From: Acinetobacter sedimenti
GTDB taxonomy: Bacteria; Pseudomonadota; Gammaproteobacteria; Pseudomonadales; Moraxellaceae
Assembly: GCF_022601685.1 (NCBI RefSeq)
Contig: NZ_JAKUML010000006.1
Span: 62,001-126,000, forward strand
Length of the DNA stretch: 64,000 bases
Reading direction: 5' to 3'
The notes below the pieces were generated by a model that worked only from the letters and a program-made list of their open reading frames with translations, did no database searches and was not told the origin of the DNA. Shown one piece after another: positions 1 to 9,500 of the stretch. Both the position numbers and the translations under genes were made by a program. Position 1 is the first letter of the stretch; every line of letters begins with the position of its first letter.

Positions 1-18
1 CTCATCGTGTTAGATCAA

Positions 19-402
19 TTATTTTAACGCCAAACCATCCTGACGTATACGCTCTGGCGCCACAAAGATGCACTCTGCTTTAGCATTGCGATTTATTGCG
101 ACTAAATAATGTTGCTGCTCAAGGTAAGGTAGGATTTCATCAAACAACATATCTCGAGTAATTCTCTTCGGCTCAGAATCTTGCCAAAACAATAAGCAAT
201 TGCGCTGAGCATCTGCTTTATTATTCCAGATCAACATGGCTTTTTTGCCTTGATCATTCTGATGTAACGTCCAATAATTTTTTGCAATACTCCACACAAC
301 TTCCCCTTGTTGTATAGCATTTAAAAAATCTTGGTATTGCTGATCTTGATCCAAATTTGGACTTTCGGATGAAGTACCACGACGAGTATACGGATTGCGC
401 AT
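19..402 (-). CDS. DUF2750-like small protein
   Basis: Small soluble protein of 127 residues with no signal peptide or membrane segment. The order of features (a tryptophan-rich middle with VVWSIAKNYW, then an LIWNNKADAQ stretch, then a charged region leading to LPYLEQQ) resembles the DUF2750 family, whose function is unknown. An ATG at 402 is preferred over an in-frame TTG at 411. It lies downstream of, and on the same strand as, the tRNA cluster, separated by about 80 bases, so it may receive read-through. The family assignment is from memory of the pattern and is moderately sure; the coding call is more secure. Confidence 0.6.
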   Translation of the reverse strand: MRNPYTRRGTSSESPNLDQDQQYQDFLNAIQQGEVVWSIAKNYWTLHQNDQGKKAMLIWNNKADAQRNCLLFWQDSEPKRITRDMLFDEILPYLEQQHYLVAINRNAKAECIFVAPERIRQDGLALK

Positions 403-482
403 TAAAACCAAACTTCAAAAAATCAAACGAACTGAAAATACAACAACATTTCATGCTATCTAAAATCTAGCAACAAAATGTA

Positions 483-558
483 TGGTGGGCGCTGACGGGA
501 TCGAACCGCCGACATTCTGCTTGTAAGGCAGACGCTCTACCAACTGAGCTAAGCGCCC
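483..558 (-). tRNA. tRNA-Val (anticodon TAC)
   Basis: On the minus strand the sequence begins GGGCGC and ends GCGCCCACCA with the CCA encoded. The anticodon loop is CTTACAA between GTCTGC and GCAGA arms, giving anticodon TAC. It is the last tRNA of the cluster and identical in sequence to the two other valine copies in this window. Confidence 0.96.
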
Positions 559-565
559 TGAACGA

Positions 566-586
566 GCTTAAAACGTTGTTTTAAGC
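566..586 (-). repeat. Perfect hairpin just upstream of tRNA-Val
   Basis: A perfect inverted repeat with 9-bp arms (GCTTAAAAC and GTTTTAAGC) and a 3-nt loop lies 8 bases before the 5' end of the tRNA-Val at 483-558. An equivalent hairpin with a different stem sequence sits at the same place before the next valine copy. Possible roles are precursor processing or attenuation; neither is shown. Confidence 0.6.
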
Positions 587-592
587 GAAGTG

Positions 593-713
593 CAAGACAA
601 ACGAAGTGCGTAGTATCTGAAAACATCACTTCTCAAAACATATGCACTGTAATCTTTTGCCCGAACGCAAGGGAAAATTTAAATTTTCCTATAGTATTCG
701 ACTCATAAAACTT
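593..713 (-). repeat. tRNA-spacer repeat, copy A
   Basis: About 120 bases containing the shared block caagacaaacgaagtgcgta, a variable middle, a GAACGCAAG block, an AT-rich palindrome (ggaaaattt/aaattttcc) and a tattcgactcataaaactt end. Copies B (714-832) and C (1304-1425) show the same order of blocks. The stretch from 833 to 1079 holds a partial further start of the unit at about 833-850 and then TTTAG-rich low-complexity DNA; I see no gene in it. Confidence 0.65.
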
Positions 714-832
714 CAAGACAAACGAAGTGCGTAGCAGATGTCTAAGAACTTCATTCTTTGAGATCAATGTTTAGCCAAACCAAACATGAGGGAAAATTTA
801 GACTTTCCTAAGACCTTCAATTCATAAAGCAA
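714..832 (-). repeat. tRNA-spacer repeat, copy B
   Basis: A tandem neighbour of copy A. It begins with the same caagacaaacgaagtgcgta block, shares acttcattctttga with copy C, and carries the palindrome in a slightly decayed form (ggaaaattt aga ctttcc). It lacks the GAACGCAAG block in intact form. Confidence 0.6.
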
Positions 833-969
833 CAAGACAAATACAGAATGCCTAAGCTTCATGACATAGCTTAATACAAACTAACATTTTTTAGCAATTG
901 CATATGACAAAACTTGTCATTCATTTGTTAAAAAGATGAAGAAATTATGTTCAAGAGTGGAGCTTGAAT

Positions 970-1076
970 GACTTAGGTTTAGATTTAGATGATTTAGACT
1001 TAGCTGTCTTGGATCTAATATAGCTTGAATTTAGATAACTTAATTTTTGATGACTTGATTTTGGATAAATTAAGAG
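970..1076. repeat. Low-complexity TTTAG-rich tract
   Basis: Short irregular reiterations of (G)A(C/T)TTAG and TTTAGAT are visible from about 970 to 1010, followed by degenerate AT-rich sequence up to the tRNA-Asp. It has no open frame of note and looks like simple-sequence expansion inside a tRNA spacer. Confidence 0.45.
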
Positions 1077-1079
1077 AAA

Positions 1080-1156
1080 TGGCGCAGCGGACGGGGCTCG
1101 AACCCGCGACCCCCGGCGTGACAGGCCGGTATTCTAACCAACTGAACTACCGCTGC
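1080..1156 (-). tRNA. tRNA-Asp (anticodon GTC)
   Basis: The minus-strand sequence starts GCAGCGG and ends CCGCTGCGCCA with CCA encoded. The anticodon loop CTGTCAC between CCGGC and GCCGG arms gives GTC. It is identical to the copies at 1435-1511 and 1554-1630. Confidence 0.96.
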
Positions 1157-1193
1157 ACTTAGGTTTCGCATTAAAGCGTTTGAATCAAAACTA

Positions 1194-1269
1194 TGGTGGG
1201 CGCTGACGGGATCGAACCGCCGACATTCTGCTTGTAAGGCAGACGCTCTACCAACTGAGCTAAGCGCCC
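1194..1269 (-). tRNA. tRNA-Val (anticodon TAC)
   Basis: A 76-nt valine tRNA with encoded CCA, identical to 483-558 and 1668-1743. A hairpin with 10-bp arms lies immediately upstream at 1277-1299. Confidence 0.96.
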
Positions 1270-1276
1270 TGAACGA

Positions 1277-1299
1277 ATAAAAAAGCATTGCTTTTTTAT
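1277..1299 (-). repeat. Perfect hairpin just upstream of tRNA-Val
   Basis: A perfect inverted repeat with 10-bp arms (ATAAAAAAGC and GCTTTTTTAT) and a 3-nt loop. It occupies the same position relative to tRNA-Val as 566-586 but has a different stem sequence. It also resembles an intrinsic terminator, which would be odd in the middle of a tRNA transcript. Confidence 0.6.
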
Positions 1300-1303
1300 G
1301 AGT

Positions 1304-1425
1304 GCAAGACAAACGAAGTGCGTAGTATATATACTACAACTTCATTCTTTGACGTCACCGCCAAACTAAACCGAACGCAAGAGAAAGTTTTAACTTTCTT
1401 TTATTTGTATTCGACTCAAATAAAC
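1304..1425 (-). repeat. tRNA-spacer repeat, copy C
   Basis: The same block order as copies A and B: caagacaaacgaagtgcgta, acttcattctttga, the ccgaacgcaagag block, a palindrome (agaaagtt/aactttct) with changed bases but kept pairing, and tattcgactca. It fills the spacer between tRNA-Asp (1435) and tRNA-Val (1269). Confidence 0.65.
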
Positions 1426-1434
1426 TTTTTGCAA

Positions 1435-1511
1435 TGGCGCAGCGGACGGGGCTCGAACCCGCGACCCCCGGCGTGACAGGCCGGTATTCTAACCAACTGA
1501 ACTACCGCTGC
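1435..1511 (-). tRNA. tRNA-Asp (anticodon GTC)
   Basis: A 77-nt aspartate tRNA with encoded CCA and anticodon GTC, identical to its two neighbours. It lies 42 bases after the next aspartate copy in transcription order. Confidence 0.96.
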
Positions 1512-1553
1512 ATCGCAAAGGTACTATTTCAAACGTAATGTGCTAAACATAAA

Positions 1554-1630
1554 TGGCGCAGCGGACGGGGCTCGAACCCGCGACCCCCGGCGTGACAGGC
1601 CGGTATTCTAACCAACTGAACTACCGCTGC
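1554..1630 (-). tRNA. tRNA-Asp (anticodon GTC)
   Basis: A 77-nt aspartate tRNA, second in transcription order, with encoded CCA. With 1668-1743 it forms the first copy of the 190-bp Asp-Val duplication. Confidence 0.96.
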
Positions 1631-1667
1631 ACTTAGGTTTCGCATTAAAGCGTTTGAATCAAAACTA

Positions 1668-1743
1668 TGGTGGGCGCTGACGGGATCGAACCGCCGACAT
1701 TCTGCTTGTAAGGCAGACGCTCTACCAACTGAGCTAAGCGCCC
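1668..1743 (-). tRNA. tRNA-Val (anticodon TAC)
   Basis: The first tRNA of the cluster in transcription order; 76 nt, encoded CCA, anticodon TAC. The promoter at 1768-1795 drives it. Confidence 0.96.
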
Positions 1744-1767
1744 TAAGTGTTTGACTTAGTGAGGTGC

Positions 1768-1795
1768 ATTATAGAGATTCTAGTGAGGGTGTCAA
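1768..1795 (-). promoter_or_regulatory. Consensus sigma-70 promoter of the tRNA cluster
   Basis: On the minus strand TTGACA (1790-1795) is followed after 16 bases by TATAAT (1768-1773), a perfect match to both hexamers. The start of the first tRNA is about 25 bases beyond the -10 element. The sequence after the -10 begins GCACCTC, so a G+C-rich discriminator typical of stringently controlled stable-RNA promoters is possible. Confidence 0.85.
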
Positions 1796-1909
1796 ACGCT
1801 TTTCATGATTTTTTTGGAATTTGCGTTTGATTGTTTAAAAATAAAACTTATTGGCGAAAATAACGCTTATACCTTGATTTTAAACTTGATCTTTTGCTTG
1901 TTCAGCGAC

Positions 1910-2290
1910 TCATTCAACTGTGGTGCTTTCATTTTTAGGCTCTGGACGAAGCCAAAGCCAAATCGCAACGATAAGCATGGTGAGGTCAGTAAACACTTTG
2001 ACAGCAAGCGGTGCATTGGTCAATAACATCAGGACTGCACTGATCGACATCATGATTGTTGCAATCCATTTGGCTTTTCGAGGTACAGTACCGTGTTCTC
2101 GCCACGCTCGAAGAGTCGCACCATACTTTGGATGACTCAACAATCGCTCATACATACTTGGCCAACCTTTTGAAGATGCCCAAAGTGCAAGAATCAAAAA
2201 GACCGTGGTTGGCATACCTGGAAGCACTGCCCCAATCATACCGAGTGCAATAAAAATAATGACTAAACTTCGCCAAAAAAGGATGCGCAT
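1910..2290 (-). CDS. DUF454 (YbaN-like) inner-membrane protein
   Basis: A 126-residue integral membrane protein. The N-terminus MRILFWRSLVIIFIALGMIGAVLPGMPTT carries the GxxGxxLPGxPTT pattern of DUF454 (E. coli YbaN). Hydrophobic segments lie at about 5-25, 28-45, 76-92 and 95-112. The middle motif SHPKYGATLRAWREHGTVPRKAKW, between the second and third segments, is also typical of the family. The molecular function is unknown. It stands alone, divergent from nothing and upstream of the tRNA promoter by about 110 bases. Confidence 0.85.
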   Translation of the reverse strand: MRILFWRSLVIIFIALGMIGAVLPGMPTTVFLILALWASSKGWPSMYERLLSHPKYGATLRAWREHGTVPRKAKWIATIMMSISAVLMLLTNAPLAVKVFTDLTMLIVAIWLWLRPEPKNESTTVE

Positions 2291-2387
2291 ACCAATCTAT
2301 TCTTTCAATTTAGTGTTTACGAAAAGTATTATACGCTCGATCATCTGTTGCTGTTGAAATTTATACCGTTGATTAAAACAAGGATTT

Positions 2388-3209
2388 TTAAATTGCACGA
2401 ATCGTAGTTTGTGATTTGCCATGTGCTTTAGACTCGTACATCAGTCGATCTGCATAGCGAGTGGCATCATCCAGCTTTTCAGGTAAATTATTGGTATCGA
2501 ATAAGGTAATTCCCATACTGTAATCAATGCCAAAATCATTTTTTAATGGACTATTCTGAAAAACCTTTCTCAAGCGCTTATCATATTCCTGTACACCAGA
2601 TTGATCCGTTTCTAGCAAAATCACTGCAAACTCATCGCCGCCCATTCGTGCAACGATATCATTGCTTCGTGTCGCATCTGTCAGTATCTGAGCAAATTGA
2701 ACTAAGACTTCATCACCTTTGCTGTGTCCAAAATTATCATTCACCGCTTTAAACCCATCCAAATCCACAATGCCGACTGCACACTGAGTTTTTTTCTTAA
2801 AGCGCATCGCACGCAGTAGCTGATATTTCAGATCAAATGCACGTGTATTATTTAATGAAGTGAGCGAATCTTTCATTGCCATATTGGTCATTTCTTTGAG
2901 GTGTGAACGCACCTTGAACAGTAGAAATGCCACAATACTAAAGAAACCAATACGAACACAGGCATTCCATAGTGGAATCCAATCACTCGAATAGTTATGC
3001 CCTGCAATAAAATCTGCAAAAATCCATGTCACTGCTGAAGCAATAATCATCACGATGGTAAGAAAACTACTTGCATACCAGGCCGCCAAAGACACAGGAA
3101 TCAAATAAAACACCGAAAATGAGTATTCGTAGCCCGTACTATAATCAATAAAGCCCAATATCAGCACGGTCAAAAATAAAACAATACAGCGTATGACTTG
3201 ATTACTCAT
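2388..3209 (-). CDS. Membrane-bound GGDEF diguanylate cyclase
   Basis: Predicted to make cyclic-di-GMP from two GTP at the inner membrane. Counting from the upstream GTG at 3269, four to five hydrophobic segments occupy residues 25-120, and the GGDEF domain runs from about 130 to 290. The signature GGDEF is intact at 210-214 and an I-site RSND sits five residues before it, so product inhibition is expected. The D-x-L-T-x-L-x-N entry motif (DSLTSLNN) is present. The start is uncertain: the ATG at 3209 has a weak GAG nine bases upstream; an ATG at 3248 or the GTG at 3269 would lengthen the protein by 13 or 20 residues. Confidence 0.85.
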   Translation of the reverse strand: MSNQVIRCIVLFLTVLILGFIDYSTGYEYSFSVFYLIPVSLAAWYASSFLTIVMIIASAVTWIFADFIAGHNYSSDWIPLWNACVRIGFFSIVAFLLFKVRSHLKEMTNMAMKDSLTSLNNTRAFDLKYQLLRAMRFKKKTQCAVGIVDLDGFKAVNDNFGHSKGDEVLVQFAQILTDATRSNDIVARMGGDEFAVILLETDQSGVQEYDKRLRKVFQNSPLKNDFGIDYSMGITLFDTNNLPEKLDDATRYADRLMYESKAHGKSQTTIRAI

Positions 3210-3430
3210 AAATATTCGCTCAATACTTGCGATCATCTCGACAACCATCACTTTAATGTACAAAGACACTACTAGACTGGATATAAGCTTCTAGATTGAC
3301 AGAACTGTTCAATCAGTTCTTATATAAAGCATCATACCTTGTTATACTGTCTTCTCATATAACATATCGACTAAAATTTGATATGCTTATTGTCAATACT
3401 CAAAGTCGTACCCTAGCCAGAAAAACAATA

Positions 3431-4357
3431 ATGCACCCACCTCAATTTAAATCATCTGACCATTTCGAACCGTGCTATTTTGAACCACACTATTTTGAAC
3501 CATGGTACGACTACCACGATCCAATGGTACGTCAGCTGTGTTTTGCGATTGCCAGTTTTAACCTTTTAAAATTTTTCCCTACTGCATTAACGCAACGTAC
3601 AGATATTCAATTCCATGATGATAGTTTTTGGCGAAACATGTATGCATGCTACCAACCTCGTTTAAAAGCACTCGATCAACACCCAGCGCCGCTTTATAAG
3701 TTTGTTCAGCAGATTAAAAGCACTCGACTAGGTTTGCGCTTTGAAGCATTACTTTGGTTTTGGCTTGCCGATCCACACAATCAACATTTTGAATTATTAG
3801 GACATAGCATTCAGCACCATCACGATGGCAAAACTTTGGGGGAAATGGATTTTGTCGTACGTAATCGAGCAAATCAAGCGATTGAACACTGGGAAGTGTC
3901 TTTAAAATATTATCTGGCCGAAGCTGATCTCAATATCTATACGTGGATTGGCTTAAATCCTGAAGATACATTTGCACAGAAATTGACGCATTTTGCAGAA
4001 AAGCAATTTCAGTTCGATCATGCACTCGGCTTTGATATTGATCGACGCATAGCCGTGATGAAAGGTCAATTATTCTTACCGACATTCATAGATAACCCGA
4101 TACAAAAATTACCGGAATGGCTCAATACGTGTAGACGGTTAGGCTTTTGGCAAAGTACAGCCCCAGTACATTATGGTGGAAATAATCCAAACTGGAGAAG
4201 GTTAAAGCGTGCCGAGTGGCTCTGCCCTGCACTCATAAATAGTCAAAGATCACCTCAACATCCAATCAGATTTTGGACGAATGGTCTATATTATTCAGAA
4301 GCTCAACATGAATATTTTATGCTTCGTTTGAATCAGAGTTTTGCTCCATTTTTCTGA
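3431..4357 (+). CDS. DUF1853 family protein
   Basis: A cytoplasmic protein of 308 residues from the ATG at 3431; the frame stays open upstream to 3296 through weaker starts. Family hallmarks are the DPMVRQL start, LGLRFEALLWFWLADP, and LGEMDFVVRN followed by HWEVSLKYYL, an arrangement that recalls nuclease-fold proteins (an E/D...E...K order), although the biochemical role of DUF1853 is unknown to me. An unusual N-terminal triple repeat, FEPCY-FEPHY-FEPWY, precedes the conserved region. It runs divergently from the GGDEF gene. Confidence 0.75.
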   Translation: MHPPQFKSSDHFEPCYFEPHYFEPWYDYHDPMVRQLCFAIASFNLLKFFPTALTQRTDIQFHDDSFWRNMYACYQPRLKALDQHPAPLYKFVQQIKSTRLGLRFEALLWFWLADPHNQHFELLGHSIQHHHDGKTLGEMDFVVRNRANQAIEHWEVSLKYYLAEADLNIYTWIGLNPEDTFAQKLTHFAEKQFQFDHALGFDIDRRIAVMKGQLFLPTFIDNPIQKLPEWLNTCRRLGFWQSTAPVHYGGNNPNWRRLKRAEWLCPALINSQRSPQHPIRFWTNGLYYSEAQHEYFMLRLNQSFAPFF

Positions 4358-4532
4358 CAATCTCGCTTCCATCGCATGGTTTCGTTATCGTAAAGTTATC
4401 ATTTCGATGGAAATTTACAGTTGTTGCACAATCATTTACTGATTCTTTACTGTATTCAAAATCTGTTGATTTAAATTAATAAATAGTCGAATGACTAAAT
4501 TTAAAGCATAAAAATTTACTCGGAGAGGAACT

Positions 4533-4676
4533 ATGAAGACTTTGTTAACTACTTTGGCAATCGCTTCAGTTATTGTATTTACTGGATGTAATACAATCAA
4601 AGGCGCAGGTCAAGACGTATCTAAAGCAGGCGAAGCTGTAACTGATGCGGCACAAGACACTCAAAACCGTATGTAA
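4533..4676 (+). CDS. Entericidin-like small lipoprotein
   Basis: A 47-residue protein with a strong ribosome site (GGAGAGG ending six bases before the ATG). It has a lipoprotein signal (MKTLLTTLAIASVIVFTG|C, acylated cysteine at 19) and a mature part NTIKGAGQDVSKAGEAVTDAA that matches the entericidin EcnA/EcnB family. In E. coli these form an antidote/toxin lipoprotein pair; single copies in other proteobacteria are common and their role is unclear. It is followed by its own terminator at 4733-4757. No partner gene is adjacent. Confidence 0.85.
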   Translation: MKTLLTTLAIASVIVFTGCNTIKGAGQDVSKAGEAVTDAAQDTQNRM

Positions 4677-4732
4677 TCTATCATGCAAACAAGTATGTAT
4701 TAAATAATGATACTTTACTGAAGCATTGATTT

Positions 4733-5955
<1,223 letters not shown>

Positions 5956-5983
5956 TTCTTCTAGAAGTTGTATGCGATAAACT

Positions 5984-6012
5984 AAAAACGAGAGCCATAG
6001 CTCTCGTTTTTT
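5984..6012. terminator. Bidirectional terminator between dapE and the ChpC-like gene
   Basis: A stem with arms ACGAGAGC and GCTCTCGT, loop CATA, is flanked by an A run and a T run, so it can act for both convergent transcripts. Confidence 0.85.
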
Positions 6013-6030
6013 ATAGATCAAAATCTGTTT

Positions 6031-6480
6031 TTACTTAAAAACTTGCTGTTGAATCGCACGTAAGTTTGGGACTTGATAATCTACACCATTGACTCGCACA
6101 TATTGATAGGTACGAGCTGGTGTCTTTTTCTCAACATCGACAACTTCTGAAATACGCAAACGCAAGCTGTTTGGCATACTATCGCATAGCAATGCAAAAC
6201 GAGTAGCTTCCTGCTCACCTTCAACAACCAAAGCCGTCACTTCCGAAAGGTCAGGCTGATGCACGACATACGTCGGCAGTTGCTTATCATGCCATTCCAC
6301 TTGCTTTTCATTTGCTTTGACACTCATCGCTGATAAGATCATATTCTGTGGAATCAGAATCGGCACATCGCCATGTACAGGAATTTCATAGACATCTAAA
6401 AAACCTGTTGACGTCGTGATCAGACTTTGTATCTGCTCTTGTGACAGATCAATTGTGCTATTTTGTGTGGTATTAGCCAT
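6031..6480 (-). CDS. ChpC-like CheW-family protein
   Basis: A 149-residue soluble protein at the downstream end of the Pil-Chp cluster, 20 bases after chpA. The layout (VYEIPVHGDVPILIPQNMI, then LPTYVV, then an ATRFALLCDSMP strand pair and a closing YQVPNLRAIQQQV) fits a divergent CheW fold and resembles Pseudomonas ChpC, which ends in a similar VPDL motif. ChpC is thought to link extra receptors to the ChpA kinase. Similarity is low, so the name is an inference supported mainly by position. A CGGAA ribosome site precedes the ATG. Confidence 0.6.
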   Translation of the reverse strand: MANTTQNSTIDLSQEQIQSLITTSTGFLDVYEIPVHGDVPILIPQNMILSAMSVKANEKQVEWHDKQLPTYVVHQPDLSEVTALVVEGEQEATRFALLCDSMPNSLRLRISEVVDVEKKTPARTYQYVRVNGVDYQVPNLRAIQQQVFK

Positions 6481-6500
6481 GATTTATTTCCGTCATATAT

Positions 6501-9500
6501 TTACGATTTCGCATTGGCTTTGGTTTTTGCCAACACTTTTTGGATGTTCGACACGAGGTCAGCTTCTTGGAATGGTTTACCCATATATTCATTCACACCA
6601 AGGCTAAAGGCATGCTCACGATGCTTTTCACCGGTCCGTGAAGTGATCATGATAATCGGTAGTGCTTTGAAGTTTGAGTCATGACGAACATACGTTGCCA
6701 CCTCAAAACCATCCATACGAGGCATCTCGATATCAAGTAACATCAAGTCAGGTACGCCTTGCGCAAGCTTTTCAATCGCATCCACACCATCATTAGCAGT
6801 AATCACTTCATAGCCATGACGCTCAAGCAAACGTGTAGTGACTTTACGTACTGTGACTGAGTCATCCACCACCATGACCGTTTTACGTGCCGTACGCTGT
6901 GTACTTGAGGATGTCGCTTTTTCCACTTGGTGTGCACGTGCTGTCGTCAATACTCGACGTGCAATGGTCTGACCATCAAGAATCAAACTCACTTTACCAT
7001 TTGCCAAAATCGTGGCACCACCGACATAACCTACCGATGATAGCTGTTGACCGATTGGTTTAATCACAACCTGAGCACGAGAACCGACTAGCTGATCGAC
7101 CTGTAATGCGACCGAACGACCTGAACTATTAAAGATAATCACAGGGACAGACGAGCCCATATTGCTAAACATCGGCTTCGCTTGCCCAGTCACAAACTCA
7201 CCAACATAGCGTAGGCGAATCTGCTGACGATCCAATTCAAAGGTTTCTTTCTTACTATCGTAATACTCAGACAATGCCACAGGCGATATACGAACAATAC
7301 GTTCGATCTGTGCAAGTGGTAATGCAAACTGCTGATCACCCACACGTACCATCAAGGCATCACTCACCGCCACAGAGGTTGGTACACGAATCGTAAACTC
7401 CGTGCCCTGACCCAGTGTCGATTTCACACTGACGTGACCGCCAAGAGATTTAATCTCATTTTGTACAACATCGAGTCCAACTCCACGCCCAGAAATCTGG
7501 GTGACTTTTTGCGCTGTACTCAAGCCCGGATGAAAGATGTATTGCATCACATCCTCATCACTGACCTGCATATCGGCAGTAATCAGACCATTATTCGTTG
7601 CTTTGGCTTTTACGGCATCGACATCAATCCCTTTACCATCGTCAGAGAAGATTACAAGAATATCGTTCCCCTCACGAGCAATATTCAGATTGATACGACC
7701 TGTTGCAGATTTACCCGCTTGGGCACGTTGCTCTTGATCTTCAATACCGTGGTCAATCGCATTACGTAACATATGCTCAAGTGGTGAAACTAAACGCTCT
7801 AGAATATTACGATCAAGCTCACCCTCGGTATTCTCAATATTAAAATCTACTGGGCGATTTAACTGTGTCGATACCTGACGAACCAAACGCTGAAGACGTG
7901 GCACTAGACGTGTAAACGGTACGAGGCGAGTACCCATCAAGTTCTGTTGTAATTCGTTTTGCAAGCGGGATTGTTGAAGTAGCAAACTTTCTGTATCCCG
8001 AATCTTATCTGCCAACGTGGTTTTAAAATCAATTAAATCCGATGCAGATTCAGCAAGCGATTTTGACAATTGGTTCAGTGATGAATATTGATCCATCTCC
8101 AATGGGTCAAAGTCCGCATAGCGCTGCCCTTCTACTTCATGTTTGGCAATAATTTGTGATTCAAGTTCACCATCCATACGACGAAGCTGATCGGCAAGAC
8201 GTAATATCGCCAACTCCATCTCTGAAAGCGTATTGGTCATCTGCCCTAAATCAAGCTCGATACGTGAACGGTTAATTGCACTCTCACCTGACAGGTCAAT
8301 CATCTTCTCAACAAGATCAGCAGACACCCTGATTTGCTCTTGAGCCGTTTGATCCTGTTTTACTAGACTATCGGCATACATCTCTGGCGGTGTAGAACCA
8401 TCACCTTGTACGACTTTACTCTCTTGGTAATCTGCAAAATCAATCACTTCTGCTGTAGTCGTTTCATCCACTGACACAGCGCTATCGTCATATACCACTT
8501 TTTGCAGACGAGCATGGAGCTTATCTAATCCAGCAACCTCATTATCATATATCGCCGTGCGTAACCATTGATGCGACTGAATAATTAAATCGTCATAACG
8601 ATCTGAGGTAAATTGATGGAATGCGAATTGCTCAAATATAACTTCTAACTGGTATGCAATCTTGCCAACTTCTTGCTGATTTACAATACGAGAGTTACCT
8701 TTTAAGGTATGGTAAGTACGCTGTAAGCTTAATAACAAGCTTCGGTTACCACGATCACCTTTCCAATGTTCTAACACTTTTTCAGCTTGCTCTAGTAGCT
8801 CTTCAGCTTCTTCTAAATATGTTTCAACGATTACAACTTGTGACTCGTCACCAGAAGCAATCGCTTGCGTGAGAAAAGCCGGCTGAACACTACTATCTCT
8901 TACTTTTGCTTTAACTAGCTCAGGTTCAGGCGATGTGTGCTTCGCTGTAGTTTTTTGCTCCTCAGAAACAACTTCCGATTCTTCCTGAACTAAGTCTTGA
9001 GTATCCTCTGCTGTTGGCTCAAAGGAGATTTCATCAGCTATAGCGGATTCTTCAACTTCGACATCAGAACTTTCAATCTCTACCGTTGAGTCTTCAACAA
9101 TTACAGATACATTTTGTGTCGAAACAGTACTGCCCTGACCTGTAAGTGATTGCAGTTCCGCAATTAGACTTGGGTTGTGCTCATCGACACCTTGATCACG
9201 TAATTTCTGCAATCTTGTTGCAATATCATCCTGCGCATAACGAATTAACTGTAATGCTTGAGTATTCGGAGCAAATGTACCCTTTACAACTCGTTCATAA
9301 ATTGACTCTAGTTCATGTGCGATTTCACCAAGATGAGTCGCTTGAATCATATTTGCACCACCTTTCAAGGTATGCAAATAACGGAATAAATTATTTAATA
9401 CTTTCGTATTCTTTAAATCCTTTTCCCAAGTATTAAAGTCTTGATCCATACCAACAACAAGCTCTTCAGATTCATCAAGAAAAATATCAAGTAAATCTGG

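Larger units (their letters stand above)
1080..1269 (-). repeat. Asp-Val tRNA unit, copy 2 of a 190-bp duplication
   Basis: This block (tRNA-Val, 37-bp spacer, tRNA-Asp) matches 1554-1743 base for base as far as I can read, including the spacer. The identity of the non-genic spacer points to a recent duplication or gene conversion rather than purifying selection alone. Confidence 0.85.
1554..1743 (-). repeat. Asp-Val tRNA unit, copy 1 of a 190-bp duplication
   Basis: The promoter-proximal copy of the unit also found at 1080-1269. It contains tRNA-Val, a 37-bp spacer and tRNA-Asp. Confidence 0.85.

Noticed and set aside
1070..1312. An 80-codon open frame across tRNA genes
   Set aside because: It is a translation of tRNA-Asp and tRNA-Val sequence, a common false call.
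1..1800. tRNA cluster as an integration site for a genomic island
   Set aside because: No integrase, no direct repeat of a tRNA 3' end beside foreign genes, and housekeeping-type genes lie on both sides.
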